This document shows, piece after piece, positions 41,723 to 50,164 of a DNA stretch of 64,000 nt. This DNA comes from JAXLRU01 sp046330935 (GTDB lineage: Bacteria; Actinomycetota; Actinomycetes; Actinomycetales; Kineosporiaceae). Position 1 is the stretch's first letter. Each line of letters starts with the position of its first letter. Under the pieces are notes generated by a model that saw only the letters and a program-made list of their open reading frames with translations, did no database searches and was not told the origin of the DNA. A program made the translations under genes and the position numbers. Location: NCBI GenBank assembly GCA_046330935.1, contig JAXLRU010000002.1:868001-932000 (forward strand), written 5' to 3'.

Positions 41723-43482
41723 GTCCCGGTCGGCGGCGTGGGGTAGGTCCCGGTCGGCGGCTGGGCAGCCGGGTACTCGGGGGCAGTGGGGTGCTCCAGG
41801 GCCGCCGGGTCCTCGTACGCCGGGGATGCGGGGGACGCCGGGGACGCGGAGTACTCCGGGGACGCGGAGTACTCCGGGGACGCGGGGTACTCCGGGGAAG
41901 CGGGCGCCGCGGGACGCCGGGCGACGGCGGCGAACGCCGCCACGAGGGGCCGCGGCAGCCGCGGCAGCAGCACCGTGGCCAGCAGCCCCGACCCGGCCAC
42001 GAGCAGCCCGACCCAGATGCCGACGGCCAGGGGGTTCAGACCGACGCCGAGCGTCACGGCGTCGCCGCGGGTGACCGTGACGCCCGACATGCCTGCCCAG
42101 ATCGCCGAACCCGCCGCGGCCAGCGCGCCCGCGTCCAGGCTGCCCCGACGCGCGGCGGCGGCGCTGTCGTAGCGGGTGGCCAGCATCAGGCCGGCGACGA
42201 CCACGATCCCGAGCATGACCAGCGGCAGCAGCCAGGCCAGGGCGCTCTCGTGCGCCAGACCCGAGACGTGGATCGCGCTCGTCGTGCCGGGCCCGCCCGG
42301 GCCGCCGCGACCGTCGCCGATCAACCCGCCCCCGCCCTGGCGCACCTGCAGCCCCGCGCCGAGGCCGAGCGCACCCGCCCACGCCGCGACGTCCGGCACC
42401 CCCAGCAGCGCCCACGTGACCTCCGCGCGGGAGGGCGCGGAGTCGCGCAGCACGGCGGTGAGCAGCAGGGCGGCGCTGCCGACGGCGAGGGTCGCCGCGG
42501 CCGCGAGGCCGAGCACCCAGGCGGGCGCGGCGAGGGCGGCCCGCACCCGTGCGGCGCGCCCCTGCCAGGGCCGGCGCAGCAGGACGAGGGCGCCCGTGAC
42601 GGCGGCGGCCAGGAGCGCCGCGCCGAACGCCGACCCGACTGCCCCCGCGTGGAGGTCGACCCGCAGGCCGACGTCGAAGACCTCGCCGAGCCCCGCACCG
42701 AGCCCGACGGTGCCGCGGCCGAGGCGTCCCAGCACGGTGACGACGGCGACCGCCGCGGCGAGGGTGACGGCCGTCTTCGCGGCCACGGCCGGGAGGACCG
42801 CCGGGTCGTGCCGTCGGGTACGCCACGTCCACGCGAGCGCCAGCACGACGGCGGCGATCAGCGTCAGCGTGAGCGGCAGGGCGGCGAGCCCGTAGGACAC
42901 CGACGGGCCGTCGGCGAGGCGGTCGAGCAGCGAGCCCTGCGCCTGCCAGCGGGTGGCGACGCGCACGTCGCCCCCGAAGGTGGCCCCGACCAGCGCGGCC
43001 GTGGTCTGCCACACCATGCCCGCACCCGGGTCCTCCCCGGAGATTCCCGCGGCGGCGGCCAGGCACAGGAGCACGACGACGGCGAGGGTCAGCCCCGCGA
43101 CGGCCAGCGCCGTCGTCCAGCTCCCTGCGAACAGCCGGGCCAGGGCGTTCATCGGTCCCGCGGCCCGGTCCTGCGCGAGAGCAGCTGCGCGGGTGAGCGG
43201 AGCCGTCGCCGTCCCGGCCGCGGGCATCGCCGTCCCGGCCTCGTGCCCGCTCGTCCCCGCGTCGGCCTCGGTCGTCGGAGCGGTCTCGCTCTCCGGCGCC
43301 GCTGCAGCGGAGGGCCACGCGCTGTCAGCTGACGGGGCCTGCGGCCACGCCGGCGTCTGCGGGAGGTCGTGCGACGAGGGCCGCAACCCGGGAGGCGCCT
43401 CGACCACGGGCGCCCCGCATGCGGAGCAGAACCGGGCGTCGGCGGCAAGGGTGGCGCCGCAGGCGGGGCACGGACCGGTCAT
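41674..43482 (-). CDS. Zinc-ribbon multi-pass membrane protein
   Basis: A 602-residue protein. The N-terminal zinc ribbon is CPACGATLAADARFCSACG (residues 4-22). A disordered Ala/Pro/Glu stretch follows, then about nine to ten transmembrane helices between residues 115 and 520 (for example LAVAGLTLAVVVLLCLAAAA, LPLTLTLIAAVVLALAW, VGIWVGLLVAGSGLLATVLL). It has a cytoplasmic low-complexity tail of PEYSAS and TGTYPTPP repeats. No transporter or enzyme signature was recognised. ATG 43482 is placed directly before the zinc ribbon. It is divergent from another zinc-ribbon membrane protein (44102), with a palindromic repeat array between them, suggesting a shared origin. Function unknown. Confidence 0.7.
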   Translation of the reverse strand: MTGPCPACGATLAADARFCSACGAPVVEAPPGLRPSSHDLPQTPAWPQAPSADSAWPSAAAAPESETAPTTEADAGTSGHEAGTAMPAAGTATAPLTRAAALAQDRAAGPMNALARLFAGSWTTALAVAGLTLAVVVLLCLAAAAGISGEDPGAGMVWQTTAALVGATFGGDVRVATRWQAQGSLLDRLADGPSVSYGLAALPLTLTLIAAVVLALAWTWRTRRHDPAVLPAVAAKTAVTLAAAVAVVTVLGRLGRGTVGLGAGLGEVFDVGLRVDLHAGAVGSAFGAALLAAAVTGALVLLRRPWQGRAARVRAALAAPAWVLGLAAAATLAVGSAALLLTAVLRDSAPSRAEVTWALLGVPDVAAWAGALGLGAGLQVRQGGGGLIGDGRGGPGGPGTTSAIHVSGLAHESALAWLLPLVMLGIVVVAGLMLATRYDSAAAARRGSLDAGALAAAGSAIWAGMSGVTVTRGDAVTLGVGLNPLAVGIWVGLLVAGSGLLATVLLPRLPRPLVAAFAAVARRPAAPASPEYPASPEYSASPEYSASPASPASPAYEDPAALEHPTAPEYPAAQPPTGTYPTPPTGTYPTPPAGTSPTAPPA

Positions 43483-43645
43483 CGAGGGGGTCTCCTCGCC
43501 GAGGGAGGGGCGGGCGGGCCGCATCGGGACGTCGCTTGCGGGGCCGAGTCTGCCCGAGCCTGCTGTGGATCGCCTCGGCTGATCACCCTCCACTCAGTGA
43601 GCGGGCGACTTCCCGCCTCCCTCGACCGCCCCCTACGCGGGGATG

Positions 43646-43686
43646 TGGGGAGCATCCGCGCGCCTATTCCGCGCGGATGCTCCCCA
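43646..43686. repeat. REP-like palindrome, copy 1
   Basis: Perfect 17-bp arms (TGGGGAGCATCCGCGCG and complement) with a 7-base loop. The right arm recurs in copies 2-4. Confidence 0.9.
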
Positions 43687-43766
43687 GATGGGGGGCCAGG
43701 GCCAGGGGCTGGGGTGGCGCGACAGAGAGCGGGGGTGGACGCCGGCGAGGGCGACGGCGAGGGATT

Positions 43767-43807
43767 TGGGGACGTTCGTCGCGCTCATACCGCGCGGATG
43801 CTCCCCA
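43767..43807. repeat. REP-like palindrome, copy 2
   Basis: The left side TGGGGACGTTCGTCGCGC pairs imperfectly with the conserved right side CCGCGCGGATGCTCCCCA around TCATA. Same orientation as copy 1. Confidence 0.8.
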
Positions 43808-43870
43808 GATGAGGGCTGGGCGCGGGGAGAGGGGGGTGAGAGTCGGTGAGGCGGTGGCCGTCGAGGGATG

Positions 43871-43911
43871 TGGGGACGTTCGTCGCGCTCATACCGCGCG
43901 GATGCTCCCCA
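43871..43911. repeat. REP-like palindrome, copy 3
   Basis: Identical over its length to copy 2, 104 bp downstream, inside a G-rich spacer with further loose repeats (GGGGGCCAGGGGCCAGGGG). The whole stretch 43594-44050 contains no gene. Confidence 0.85.
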
Positions 43912-44101
43912 CATGGGGGGCCAGGGGCCAGGGGCCGGGGTGTCGCGGCGGGGAGCGGGGGTGGGAGTCGGTGAGGGCGGCGGCGGGTAGGGGACGGACC
44001 GGTGCGAGGACCGCTGGAGGGGGGCTCCCGCGGCGGGGGCGGCGTGGGTGAGAATGCGGGTCGCCCTGCTCGGGCGCGTTGCTCAGCGGAGGTGAGGGTT
44101 C

Positions 44102-45217
44102 GTGGACGACTGCCGGCACTGTGGGCGCGGCCTGCCCCTCGCCGCCGCGTTCTGCCCCGACTGCGGGACGCCGGTCCCGACGCCGGTGACGCTCCCGCCC
44201 GGCCCGGCATCGAGCGCGCAGGGGTACGGGGTCGCCGCGGGCAGCGAGGCTCGCACAGAGGTCCTCGCACCCCCGGCGGCGACGGTGGTCCTGCCCGCCG
44301 GGTACCCGACGGGCGCGCCCGGCGACCACAGCGCCCGCGCCGCCGCCGGCGCCGACAGCACGGGCACCACCGAGGGCGACCCGGCCGGCGGCACCAACGG
44401 CACCACCTCCGTCGGCACCACCGACCACCAACGCGGCGTCCGGGGACGCGCAGGGGCCGAGGAACCGCCGCACCGTCGTCGCGTGCCGCTGGCGGTCCTG
44501 GCACTCCTCGCCCTGCTCGTGATCGGCCTGGTCAGCGGCATCACGGCGCTGTCGGCGCCGGACCACCGCACCCGCCCTCCCGCCGCGGCCCCGGTGCCGT
44601 CGCCGTCGTCCACCGCCTCGGCCACGGAGCCGGCGTCGCCGGATCCGACCCCCCCGTCGGCGTCGCCCACCCCGACGACGTCCTCGCCGTCGCCCACGAC
44701 GACCAGCCCCAGGCCGACGACCAGCAGCCCTGTGCCGACGACGTCGGCACCCGCCCCGCCGGGCGCGGCCCAGCAGGTGGCGGCGATGGACGCGCTGCTG
44801 GGAACGGCCGCCGCCGCGAAGGACGGCTTGGGCAAGGCGATCGGCCGGCTGCAGGGCCAGTGCGCGGGCAAGGGGGACTACGGCCAGGGCGTGTCGGGGC
44901 TGAACGAGGCGATCGCTGCCCGGGCGTCGCTGCTGGGGGCGCTGAACGGTCTCGACGTCTCGGCGGTGCCGCAGGGCGGCCAGCTCAAGGATGCGCTGCG
45001 GCGGGGATGGCAGGCGTCGCTGGACGCCGACCGGGCCTTCCTGCGCGCGGCCGAGACGGCGGGGGCGGGCCGCTGCCCGGTGCAGACCCCGCCCTGGCGC
45101 GAGGGCCTGGAGCTGTCGAAGCGGGCCCGCGACGCGAAGGCCGAGTTCGCCCGCACCTGGAACCGTGAGATCGCGGGTCCGTACCAGCTGCAGCGGCGCA
45201 CCGAGGCGCGGCTGTAG
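44102..45217 (+). CDS. Zinc-ribbon single-pass membrane protein
   Basis: A 371-residue protein. The N-terminal zinc ribbon is CRHCGRGLPLAAAFCPDCG (residues 4-22), followed by a disordered Gly/Thr-rich linker, one membrane helix (about 123-143, VPLAVLALLALLVIGLVSGI), an external Pro/Ser/Thr-rich stalk with SPTTTSPRPTTSSP repeats and a C-terminal helical domain of about 145 residues. The helical domain has two cysteines (QGQCAGK, GRCPVQ), likely paired. Such proteins place a small sensor or binding domain outside the cell wall. No ligand is known. GTG 44102 has GGAGGTGAGG upstream. It is divergent from the other zinc-ribbon gene. Confidence 0.75.
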   Translation: MDDCRHCGRGLPLAAAFCPDCGTPVPTPVTLPPGPASSAQGYGVAAGSEARTEVLAPPAATVVLPAGYPTGAPGDHSARAAAGADSTGTTEGDPAGGTNGTTSVGTTDHQRGVRGRAGAEEPPHRRRVPLAVLALLALLVIGLVSGITALSAPDHRTRPPAAAPVPSPSSTASATEPASPDPTPPSASPTPTTSSPSPTTTSPRPTTSSPVPTTSAPAPPGAAQQVAAMDALLGTAAAAKDGLGKAIGRLQGQCAGKGDYGQGVSGLNEAIAARASLLGALNGLDVSAVPQGGQLKDALRRGWQASLDADRAFLRAAETAGAGRCPVQTPPWREGLELSKRARDAKAEFARTWNREIAGPYQLQRRTEARL

Positions 45218-45259
45218 CCGGCCCTCGCCAAGCACGCCGCGCCCCGGCAGACTGCCCAC

Positions 45260-46144
45260 GTGCCCGAACTGCCCGAGGTGCAAGCCCTGGCCGACTTCCT
45301 GCGCGAGCGCACGCGCGGCCTGATGGTCGGCGGGGTCGAGGTGGCCGCGATCAGCGTGCTGAAGACCTACGACCCGCAACCCACGTCGCTGCTGGGCCTC
45401 GAGGTCACCGGCGTGAACCGGCACGGCAAGTTCCTCGACCTCGACGTCGACGGCCTGCACCTGGTCTTCCACCTCGCGCGGGCGGGGTGGCTGCGCTGGT
45501 CGGAGTCCCTGGCGCGCACGCCGCTGCGGCCGGGCAAGGGGCCGATGGCGTTGCGGGTGCGGTTCAGCGACCCCGAGGCCGACCCGGCGGCGGGCGATCC
45601 GGGCTTCGACCTGACCGAGGCGGGCACGCAGAAGCGACTGGCCGTGTACGTGGTGCGCGACCCGCGGGACGTGCCGGGCATCGCGTCCCTGGGCCCCGAC
45701 CCGCTGGCCGAGGCGTTCGACCGGGCGGCACTCGTCGCGATCCTCAACGGCCAGCGAAAGCAGCTCAAGGGCCTGCTGCGCGACCAGTCGGTGCTGGCGG
45801 GTGTGGGCAACGCCTACAGCGACGAGGTGCTCCACGCCGCGCGGCTGTCGCCCTTCGCGATCGCCGACGCCCTGGACGAGACGGAGGTCGATCGTCTCTT
45901 CACCGCGCTCAAGGGCGTGCTCACCGAGGCGGTTCAGGCGGCGTCGGGCCGCCCCGCGAAGGAGCTGAAGGACGCCAAGCGCGCCGGCCTGCGGGTGCAC
46001 GCGCGCACGGGCCAGACGTGCCCGGTGTGCGGGGACGTCGTCCGCGAGGTGTCGTTCGCCGACTCCTCGCTGCAGTACTGCGCGACGTGCCAGACGGGCG
46101 GCAAGCCGCTGGCCGATCGGCGGATGTCGCGGCTGTTGAAGTAG
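45260..46144 (+). CDS. Fpg/Nei family DNA glycosylase
   Basis: A 294-residue base-excision repair enzyme that removes oxidised bases and nicks the abasic site. PELPEV at residues 2-7 supplies the catalytic proline and glutamate, RHGKFLDL the conserved lysine (GK), LLRDQSVLAGVGNAYSDEVL the helix-two-turn-helix DNA contact, and the end has a complete zinc finger (CPVCGD...CATCQTGG). The catalytic residue pattern fits the actinobacterial Nei/Fpg branch; whether it prefers 8-oxoguanine or pyrimidine lesions cannot be said. The GTG start at 45260 places proline second, as required for catalysis. Confidence 0.94.
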   Translation: MPELPEVQALADFLRERTRGLMVGGVEVAAISVLKTYDPQPTSLLGLEVTGVNRHGKFLDLDVDGLHLVFHLARAGWLRWSESLARTPLRPGKGPMALRVRFSDPEADPAAGDPGFDLTEAGTQKRLAVYVVRDPRDVPGIASLGPDPLAEAFDRAALVAILNGQRKQLKGLLRDQSVLAGVGNAYSDEVLHAARLSPFAIADALDETEVDRLFTALKGVLTEAVQAASGRPAKELKDAKRAGLRVHARTGQTCPVCGDVVREVSFADSSLQYCATCQTGGKPLADRRMSRLLK

Positions 46145-46184
46145 CGCCGGGCTCAAGGCGGGGACGCCGGGCGCCGACGCCGGG

Positions 46185-46847
46185 GTGGTGCCGCAGTTCC
46201 TCCGCTCACCGGCGGCCCTGTCGTTCCTGGCCGTGACCGTGGGCGTCGGGGCCTACGTCGTCGTGCCCCGGCTCGGATCGGCCTACGGGGACCTCGGGGC
46301 GGGGCAGCCGCTGCGCCTCAGCTCCGCGACGGTCGTCGTGGGCGCGGGGGACACGGGCACCGTGACCGTGGCGGGGGAGCTCTCGGGCGAGGGAACCCCG
46401 GCGTCGACCTGCGTCTGGGTCTCCTATACGGGCCCGGACCCGGCTTCGGTGCTCCTGGCGGTGGACGCGGGCAAGCGCCCGCCCGCCGTCGAGGTCCGCC
46501 TCGAGCGGTCCGTGGCCCGCGCCGGGGTGACGGTTCCCCCCGCGAACACGGGCGACTGCTCGGGCTTCACCCCCGACTCCACGGTGTACAGCGGTCCGCT
46601 CAGCGGCCTGGCCCCCGCAGCCCTGAAAGGTCGGGCAGCCGGCGCAGGTCAGGCCGGCGGGACAGCTGAGGCCGCGCGGGCGGGGCAGGGCGACCAGGTG
46701 CCGTGGACGCCGTCGGCCGCGGCGTCCGTCGTGTACCGCCTGAGCTTCGACCGCGCCGCGGGGGCGGACGCCGTGACCCCGCTGTCGGCGCTGCTCGCCT
46801 GGCAGGCGGTCGGCAGATCGGGGCGGGAGCGTCCTCCGGCAGGGTGA
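46185..46847 (+). CDS. Secreted TasA-like protein, diverged copy 1
   Basis: A 220-residue exported protein. The N-terminal hydrophobic segment (ALSFLAVTVGVGAYVVVPRL) is a signal or anchor. The beta-rich body aligns by eye with the two proteins at 46866 and 48485: a TVVVGAGDTGTVTV strand corresponds to TVTITDDDGG, CVWVSYTG to CLAVTYGG, DCSGFTPDSTVYSGPLSGL to SCSGFSATSTL and its TSYATGL continuation, and VYRLSFDRAAG to TYRLSLALNG. Two cysteines at equivalent places probably form a disulfide. It lacks the RRHRRAH start and a following LamG gene. GTG 46185 has no clear ribosome-binding site. The family resembles TasA/camelysin-type surface fibre proteins in layout, at low certainty. Confidence 0.6.
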   Translation: MVPQFLRSPAALSFLAVTVGVGAYVVVPRLGSAYGDLGAGQPLRLSSATVVVGAGDTGTVTVAGELSGEGTPASTCVWVSYTGPDPASVLLAVDAGKRPPAVEVRLERSVARAGVTVPPANTGDCSGFTPDSTVYSGPLSGLAPAALKGRAAGAGQAGGTAEAARAGQGDQVPWTPSAAASVVYRLSFDRAAGADAVTPLSALLAWQAVGRSGRERPPAG

Positions 46848-46865
46848 CCTTGCTCGAACGGGATC

Positions 46866-47483
46866 ATGACAACGTGGTCCGGCGACGAGACCACCGACAT
46901 GGGCAGGGTGTCGAGCCGACGGCACCGCCGTGCGCACGCGTTCGCGTCCGCGCTGGCGGTGCTCGCGCTGTACGCCGGGTACCTGTCCCTGCCCTCGGCG
47001 GCCGCGGCCTGGACCTCGGCGACGGGCAACGCCACCTCGTTCGGCTCCGGAACCGTGACGATCACGGACGACGACGGCGGCGTCTCCCGCTTCGTCACCA
47101 CCCTGATCACCACGACCTCGGGCACGACCTCGAAGTGCCTGGCCGTCACCTACGGCGGCTCGGCGGCGGCGTCGGTGAAGTTCTACGCGACGGTCGGCGG
47201 CGACTCCGGCGTCCGCCCCTACACGACCTTCACCGTCGAGGAGGGCACCGGCGGCTCGAACAGCAGCTGCTCGGGGTTCTCGGCCACCTCCACCCTGGCC
47301 AGCACCACCCTCAACAGCTGGACCGCGACGTCGTACGCCACCGGCCTGAGCTCGTGGGCCCCCTCGGCCTCGCAGACCCGCACGTACCGGCTGTCGCTCG
47401 CGCTCAACGGCTCGACCCCCCTCGCCCAGCAGGGGTCGCAGATCACGCTCGCCCTGACCTGGGAAGCGAGGGCGGGCACGTGA
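46866..47483 (+). CDS. Secreted TasA/camelysin-like protein, copy 2
   Basis: A 205-residue exported protein and first gene of cassette 1. After RRHRRAHAFASALAVLALYA and a signal cleavage near AAA-AW, the mature part is a Thr/Ser-rich beta sandwich: VTITDDDGGVSRF, KCLAVTYGGSA, VKFYATVGGDSG, FTVEEGTGGSNSSCSGFSAT and TYRLSLALNGSTPL, ending LTWEARAGT. Two cysteines are conserved with its paralogues. The layout resembles SipW-dependent TasA/camelysin proteins, but no sipW-like signal peptidase is nearby. ATG 46866 is the longest start; ATG 46899 (MGRVSSRRHRR) matches the paralogue better. The GTGA overlap couples it to the LamG gene. Confidence 0.68.
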   Translation: MTTWSGDETTDMGRVSSRRHRRAHAFASALAVLALYAGYLSLPSAAAAWTSATGNATSFGSGTVTITDDDGGVSRFVTTLITTTSGTTSKCLAVTYGGSAAASVKFYATVGGDSGVRPYTTFTVEEGTGGSNSSCSGFSATSTLASTTLNSWTATSYATGLSSWAPSASQTRTYRLSLALNGSTPLAQQGSQITLALTWEARAGT

Positions 47484-48367
47484 CCCCCCGCCCCCGCAGG
47501 GGCACGCCCGGCCGCGCCCGCCGGCGGATCGTCGTCCAGGCGATCGTCCTGGCCGTGCTCGGGACGCTCCTGCCGCAGCGGACCCAGGCCCATGCGCCGG
47601 GATGGGCCACGCCGTGGACGGCGAGCACGGGCGACGCCACCAGCGTCGCCTACTCGGGGGCGTGGAACTCCTACGCGACGACGCTGGGCGGCGACCCTGG
47701 CACGACCTACTGGTGGCGGCTCGGGGACGCCTCGGGCTCCACCATGACCGCCACCTCGGGCGGGGTGAACGGCACGTACGGCAACAGCCCGACGCTGGGA
47801 CAGACAGGGGCCCTAGGCACCTCGAACACGGCGGTGCGCCTCAACGGCACCAACCAGTACGCCACGGTGGCCCACCAGAACGGGTTCAGCTTCAGCGGCA
47901 CCGCGGCCTACTCGATCGAGGTGCTGTTCAAGCTCGGTTCCCTGGCGGCCTCCGGCAACCCCCGGCTGGTCACGAAGATGGACTACAACGGCAGCTACGA
48001 CGGTTACGACCTCGCCTACAACGGCGCCAGCGACACCTACCCCGGCCAGCTGTACTGCGCCCGCTGGGCCAACGGGTCCGCGACGTACGTCGGCAGCTTC
48101 GGCCTGGCCCTCAGCGCGGGCACGTGGGCGCACATCGTGTGCACCTACGACGGCTCCACGCTGCGGTTCTACTTCAACGGCGAGCTGCGGGAGTCGGCGG
48201 CCAGCACGGGATCGATGAGCACCGGGACGCCGCTGTACGTCGGCTCGCTGCAGGGCGGGGGGCAGGACTTCGCCAACGGCACCTTCGACGAGATCTCGAT
48301 CACGAACGTGGCGCTGTCGGCGCGGCAGGTGCGCTCGCACTACTACGCCTACCTGTCGGGGCTGTGA
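47480..48367 (+). CDS. Secreted LamG-domain lectin, copy 1
   Basis: A 295-residue exported protein, second gene of cassette 1. The N-terminus is Arg-rich with a hydrophobic segment (IVVQAIVLAVLGTLLP) and a cleavage-like QAHAPGWATPWTA. From about residue 90 it is a concanavalin-type LamG domain: AVRLNGTNQYATVAHQNGFS, YSIEVLFKLGSL, HIVCTYDGSTLRFYFNGELR, TFDEISITNVALSARQVRSH. These are the conserved edges of bacterial LamG lectins, which bind glycans or other polymers. Two cysteines (LYCARW and IVCTYD) may pair. The GTG start overlaps the TasA-like stop by 4 bp. The QAHAPGWATPW motif recurs in the second copy as RAHAPGWATPW. Confidence 0.82.
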   Translation: MTPRPRRGTPGRARRRIVVQAIVLAVLGTLLPQRTQAHAPGWATPWTASTGDATSVAYSGAWNSYATTLGGDPGTTYWWRLGDASGSTMTATSGGVNGTYGNSPTLGQTGALGTSNTAVRLNGTNQYATVAHQNGFSFSGTAAYSIEVLFKLGSLAASGNPRLVTKMDYNGSYDGYDLAYNGASDTYPGQLYCARWANGSATYVGSFGLALSAGTWAHIVCTYDGSTLRFYFNGELRESAASTGSMSTGTPLYVGSLQGGGQDFANGTFDEISITNVALSARQVRSHYYAYLSGL

Positions 48368-48484
48368 CCCGCGAGGGCCCGGTCGCCGGGAGGGTTGCAC
48401 CGGCCGGGAGGGCGTGGGCGGTCGGCAGGACTGCGCCGACCGGGTGGAGGGGGCGCCCGCGCGGGTGAGGCGAGGCTCAGCGGT

Positions 48485-49108
48485 GTGAGCCGTCTCAAGT
48501 CGGGCGCCGGCTCGCGCGAGACACAGGCCATGGGAATGCGGCCGACGCGCCGACACCGCCGCGCGCACGCGTTCGCCTCCGCGCTGGCGGTCGCCGTCGT
48601 GTACGGCGGGTACCTGGCCGTGCCCTCGACCGCCGCCGCGTTCCTCTCGCGAACCCAGACGCCCTCCACCTCGTTCACGACGACGACGATCGCGATCGGC
48701 GACGACGACTCCGACACGGCGATGTTCGGCGGGGTCGTGACGTCGACGGCGAGCGTCGAGTGCATCGCGGTCACCTACACCGGCGGTGCCGCGACGGGGA
48801 TCCGCCTCTACGGCAGCGTCAGCGGTGACAGCGGCATCTACCCCTACGTGACCCTGAAGATCGAGGAGGGGACGGGCGGGTCGAGCAGCTCGTGCTCGGG
48901 CTTCTCGGCCACCTCGACACCGTTCAACGCCACGGTCAACACCTTCGCGGCCACGCAGTACAGCAACGGGCTGCTCACCTGGGCGCCGACCACCACCGAG
49001 ACCCGCACGTACCGCGTGTCCCTGTCCGTGGGGGCCGGGACGCCGATCGCGCAGCAGGGCTCGCAGGTCACGCTCTCCTTCACGTGGGAAGCGAGGGCCG
49101 GCACGTGA
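48485..49108 (+). CDS. Secreted TasA/camelysin-like protein, copy 3
   Basis: A 207-residue paralogue of the protein at 46866 and first gene of cassette 2. RRHRRAHAFASALAVAVVYG is followed by cleavage near AAA-FL, then TIAIGDDDSDTAMF, ECIAVTYTGGA, IRLYGSVSGDSG, LKIEEGTGGSSSSCSGFSAT and TYRVSLSVGAGTPI, ending FTWEARAGT exactly like copy 2. GTG 48485 with GAGG upstream is used; ATG 48530 (MGMRPTRRHRR) is the alternative matching the paralogue. Overlaps the second LamG gene by GTGA. Conservation of both cysteines and the EEGTGGS segment argues that both copies are functional. Confidence 0.68.
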   Translation: MSRLKSGAGSRETQAMGMRPTRRHRRAHAFASALAVAVVYGGYLAVPSTAAAFLSRTQTPSTSFTTTTIAIGDDDSDTAMFGGVVTSTASVECIAVTYTGGAATGIRLYGSVSGDSGIYPYVTLKIEEGTGGSSSSCSGFSATSTPFNATVNTFAATQYSNGLLTWAPTTTETRTYRVSLSVGAGTPIAQQGSQVTLSFTWEARAGT

Positions 49109-50040
49109 CACGGGCGGGGAACCGTGGCGACGCCGTGCGCGGGCGCGACGCCGTCCGTAGGGCCGCCGCCGCGCGTCGCCGTCGTCGCGTGGCCGTTCAC
49201 GCCGTGCTGCTGGCGGCGCTCGCGACGGTCACGCCGCAGAGCCCGCGCGCGCACGCCCCGGGCTGGGCCACGCCGTGGTCGCGCACGACGTCCAACCCGT
49301 CGGCGACCACGACGTTCGCCTGGAACAGCTACCCCACGACCCTGGTCAACGACAGCAGCACCCAGCTGGCGGCGCACTGGCGGTTCTCGGAGAGCAACTC
49401 CACCCTCGTGCAGCTCGGCGGCACCACGAACTACGGCGGCTCGTACGTGAACAGCCCCACCTATCAGCAGACGGGCGGTTCGACGACCGCGGACAAGTCG
49501 GTGCGGTTCAACGGCACCAGCCAGTACGCGCAGGTCAACCACCACGTCGACCTGTCCATGAACAACAACCAGCCCTTCAGCCTCGAGGTCGTGTTCAAGC
49601 TGGACTCGCTCGCAGCCTCGGGTAACCCCCGGTTGATCGGGAAGAACAACAACGGCAGCGGTGCGGGCGGCTACGAGATGGCCTACAACGGCGCCGCGGA
49701 CGCCAACGCGGGCCAGGTGTACTGCTCGCGGCAGAACAGCTCGGGGACGATCAGCGTGGTGGGGAGCGCGGGCCTGCAGCTGCCGGTGGGTCAGTGGGTG
49801 CACCTGGTCTGCACCTATGACGGGTCCAACCTGCGGTTCTACTGGAACGGGGCGCTGCGCAGCGGGCCGACCGCAGCCTCGGGCACCATCAACAACAACA
49901 CCCAGAACCTCTACATCGGCGCTCTGAGCGGGTCCGGCAACTACGCGAAGGGCTGGTTCGACGAGGCGGCCATCTTCTGGACGGCGCTCAGCGACCGCCA
50001 GGTCCGGTCGCACTACGCGGCGTTCGTCGCCGCGCTGTGA
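49105..50040 (+). CDS. Secreted LamG-domain lectin, copy 2
   Basis: A 311-residue paralogue of the LamG protein at 47480. The N-terminus is strongly basic (AAAARRRRRVAVHAVLLAALA) and followed by RAHAPGWATPWSRTTSNPS. The LamG domain is SVRFNGTSQYAQVNHHVDLS, FSLEVVFKLDSL, HLVCTYDGSNLRFYWNGALR and WFDEAAIFWTALSDRQVRSH. The sequence is notably Asn/Gln-rich (MNNNQPF, GKNNNGSG, INNNTQNLY), unlike its neighbours, which may reflect glycan-facing loops. GTG 49105 overlaps the TasA-like gene. The duplication of the whole two-gene unit is clear from the shared order, overlaps and terminal motifs. Confidence 0.82.
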   Translation: MTRAGNRGDAVRGRDAVRRAAAARRRRRVAVHAVLLAALATVTPQSPRAHAPGWATPWSRTTSNPSATTTFAWNSYPTTLVNDSSTQLAAHWRFSESNSTLVQLGGTTNYGGSYVNSPTYQQTGGSTTADKSVRFNGTSQYAQVNHHVDLSMNNNQPFSLEVVFKLDSLAASGNPRLIGKNNNGSGAGGYEMAYNGAADANAGQVYCSRQNSSGTISVVGSAGLQLPVGQWVHLVCTYDGSNLRFYWNGALRSGPTAASGTINNNTQNLYIGALSGSGNYAKGWFDEAAIFWTALSDRQVRSHYAAFVAAL

Positions 50041-50164
50041 CGTCGGCGCCTCGCAGGCGCGCACCGGCTCGGCGTCCTCGACCGGCTCGATGGCCACGAC
50101 GTCGTCCCACGGGGCCGTCGGGTCGCCGCGACGCCGCGATGTCGGCGACGGCCGTCGCGAACCA

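Noticed and set aside
43419..44051. Coding frames through the palindrome array
   Set aside because: They are Arg/Gly-rich and follow the repeats in several frames on both strands, with no start signal or family resemblance.
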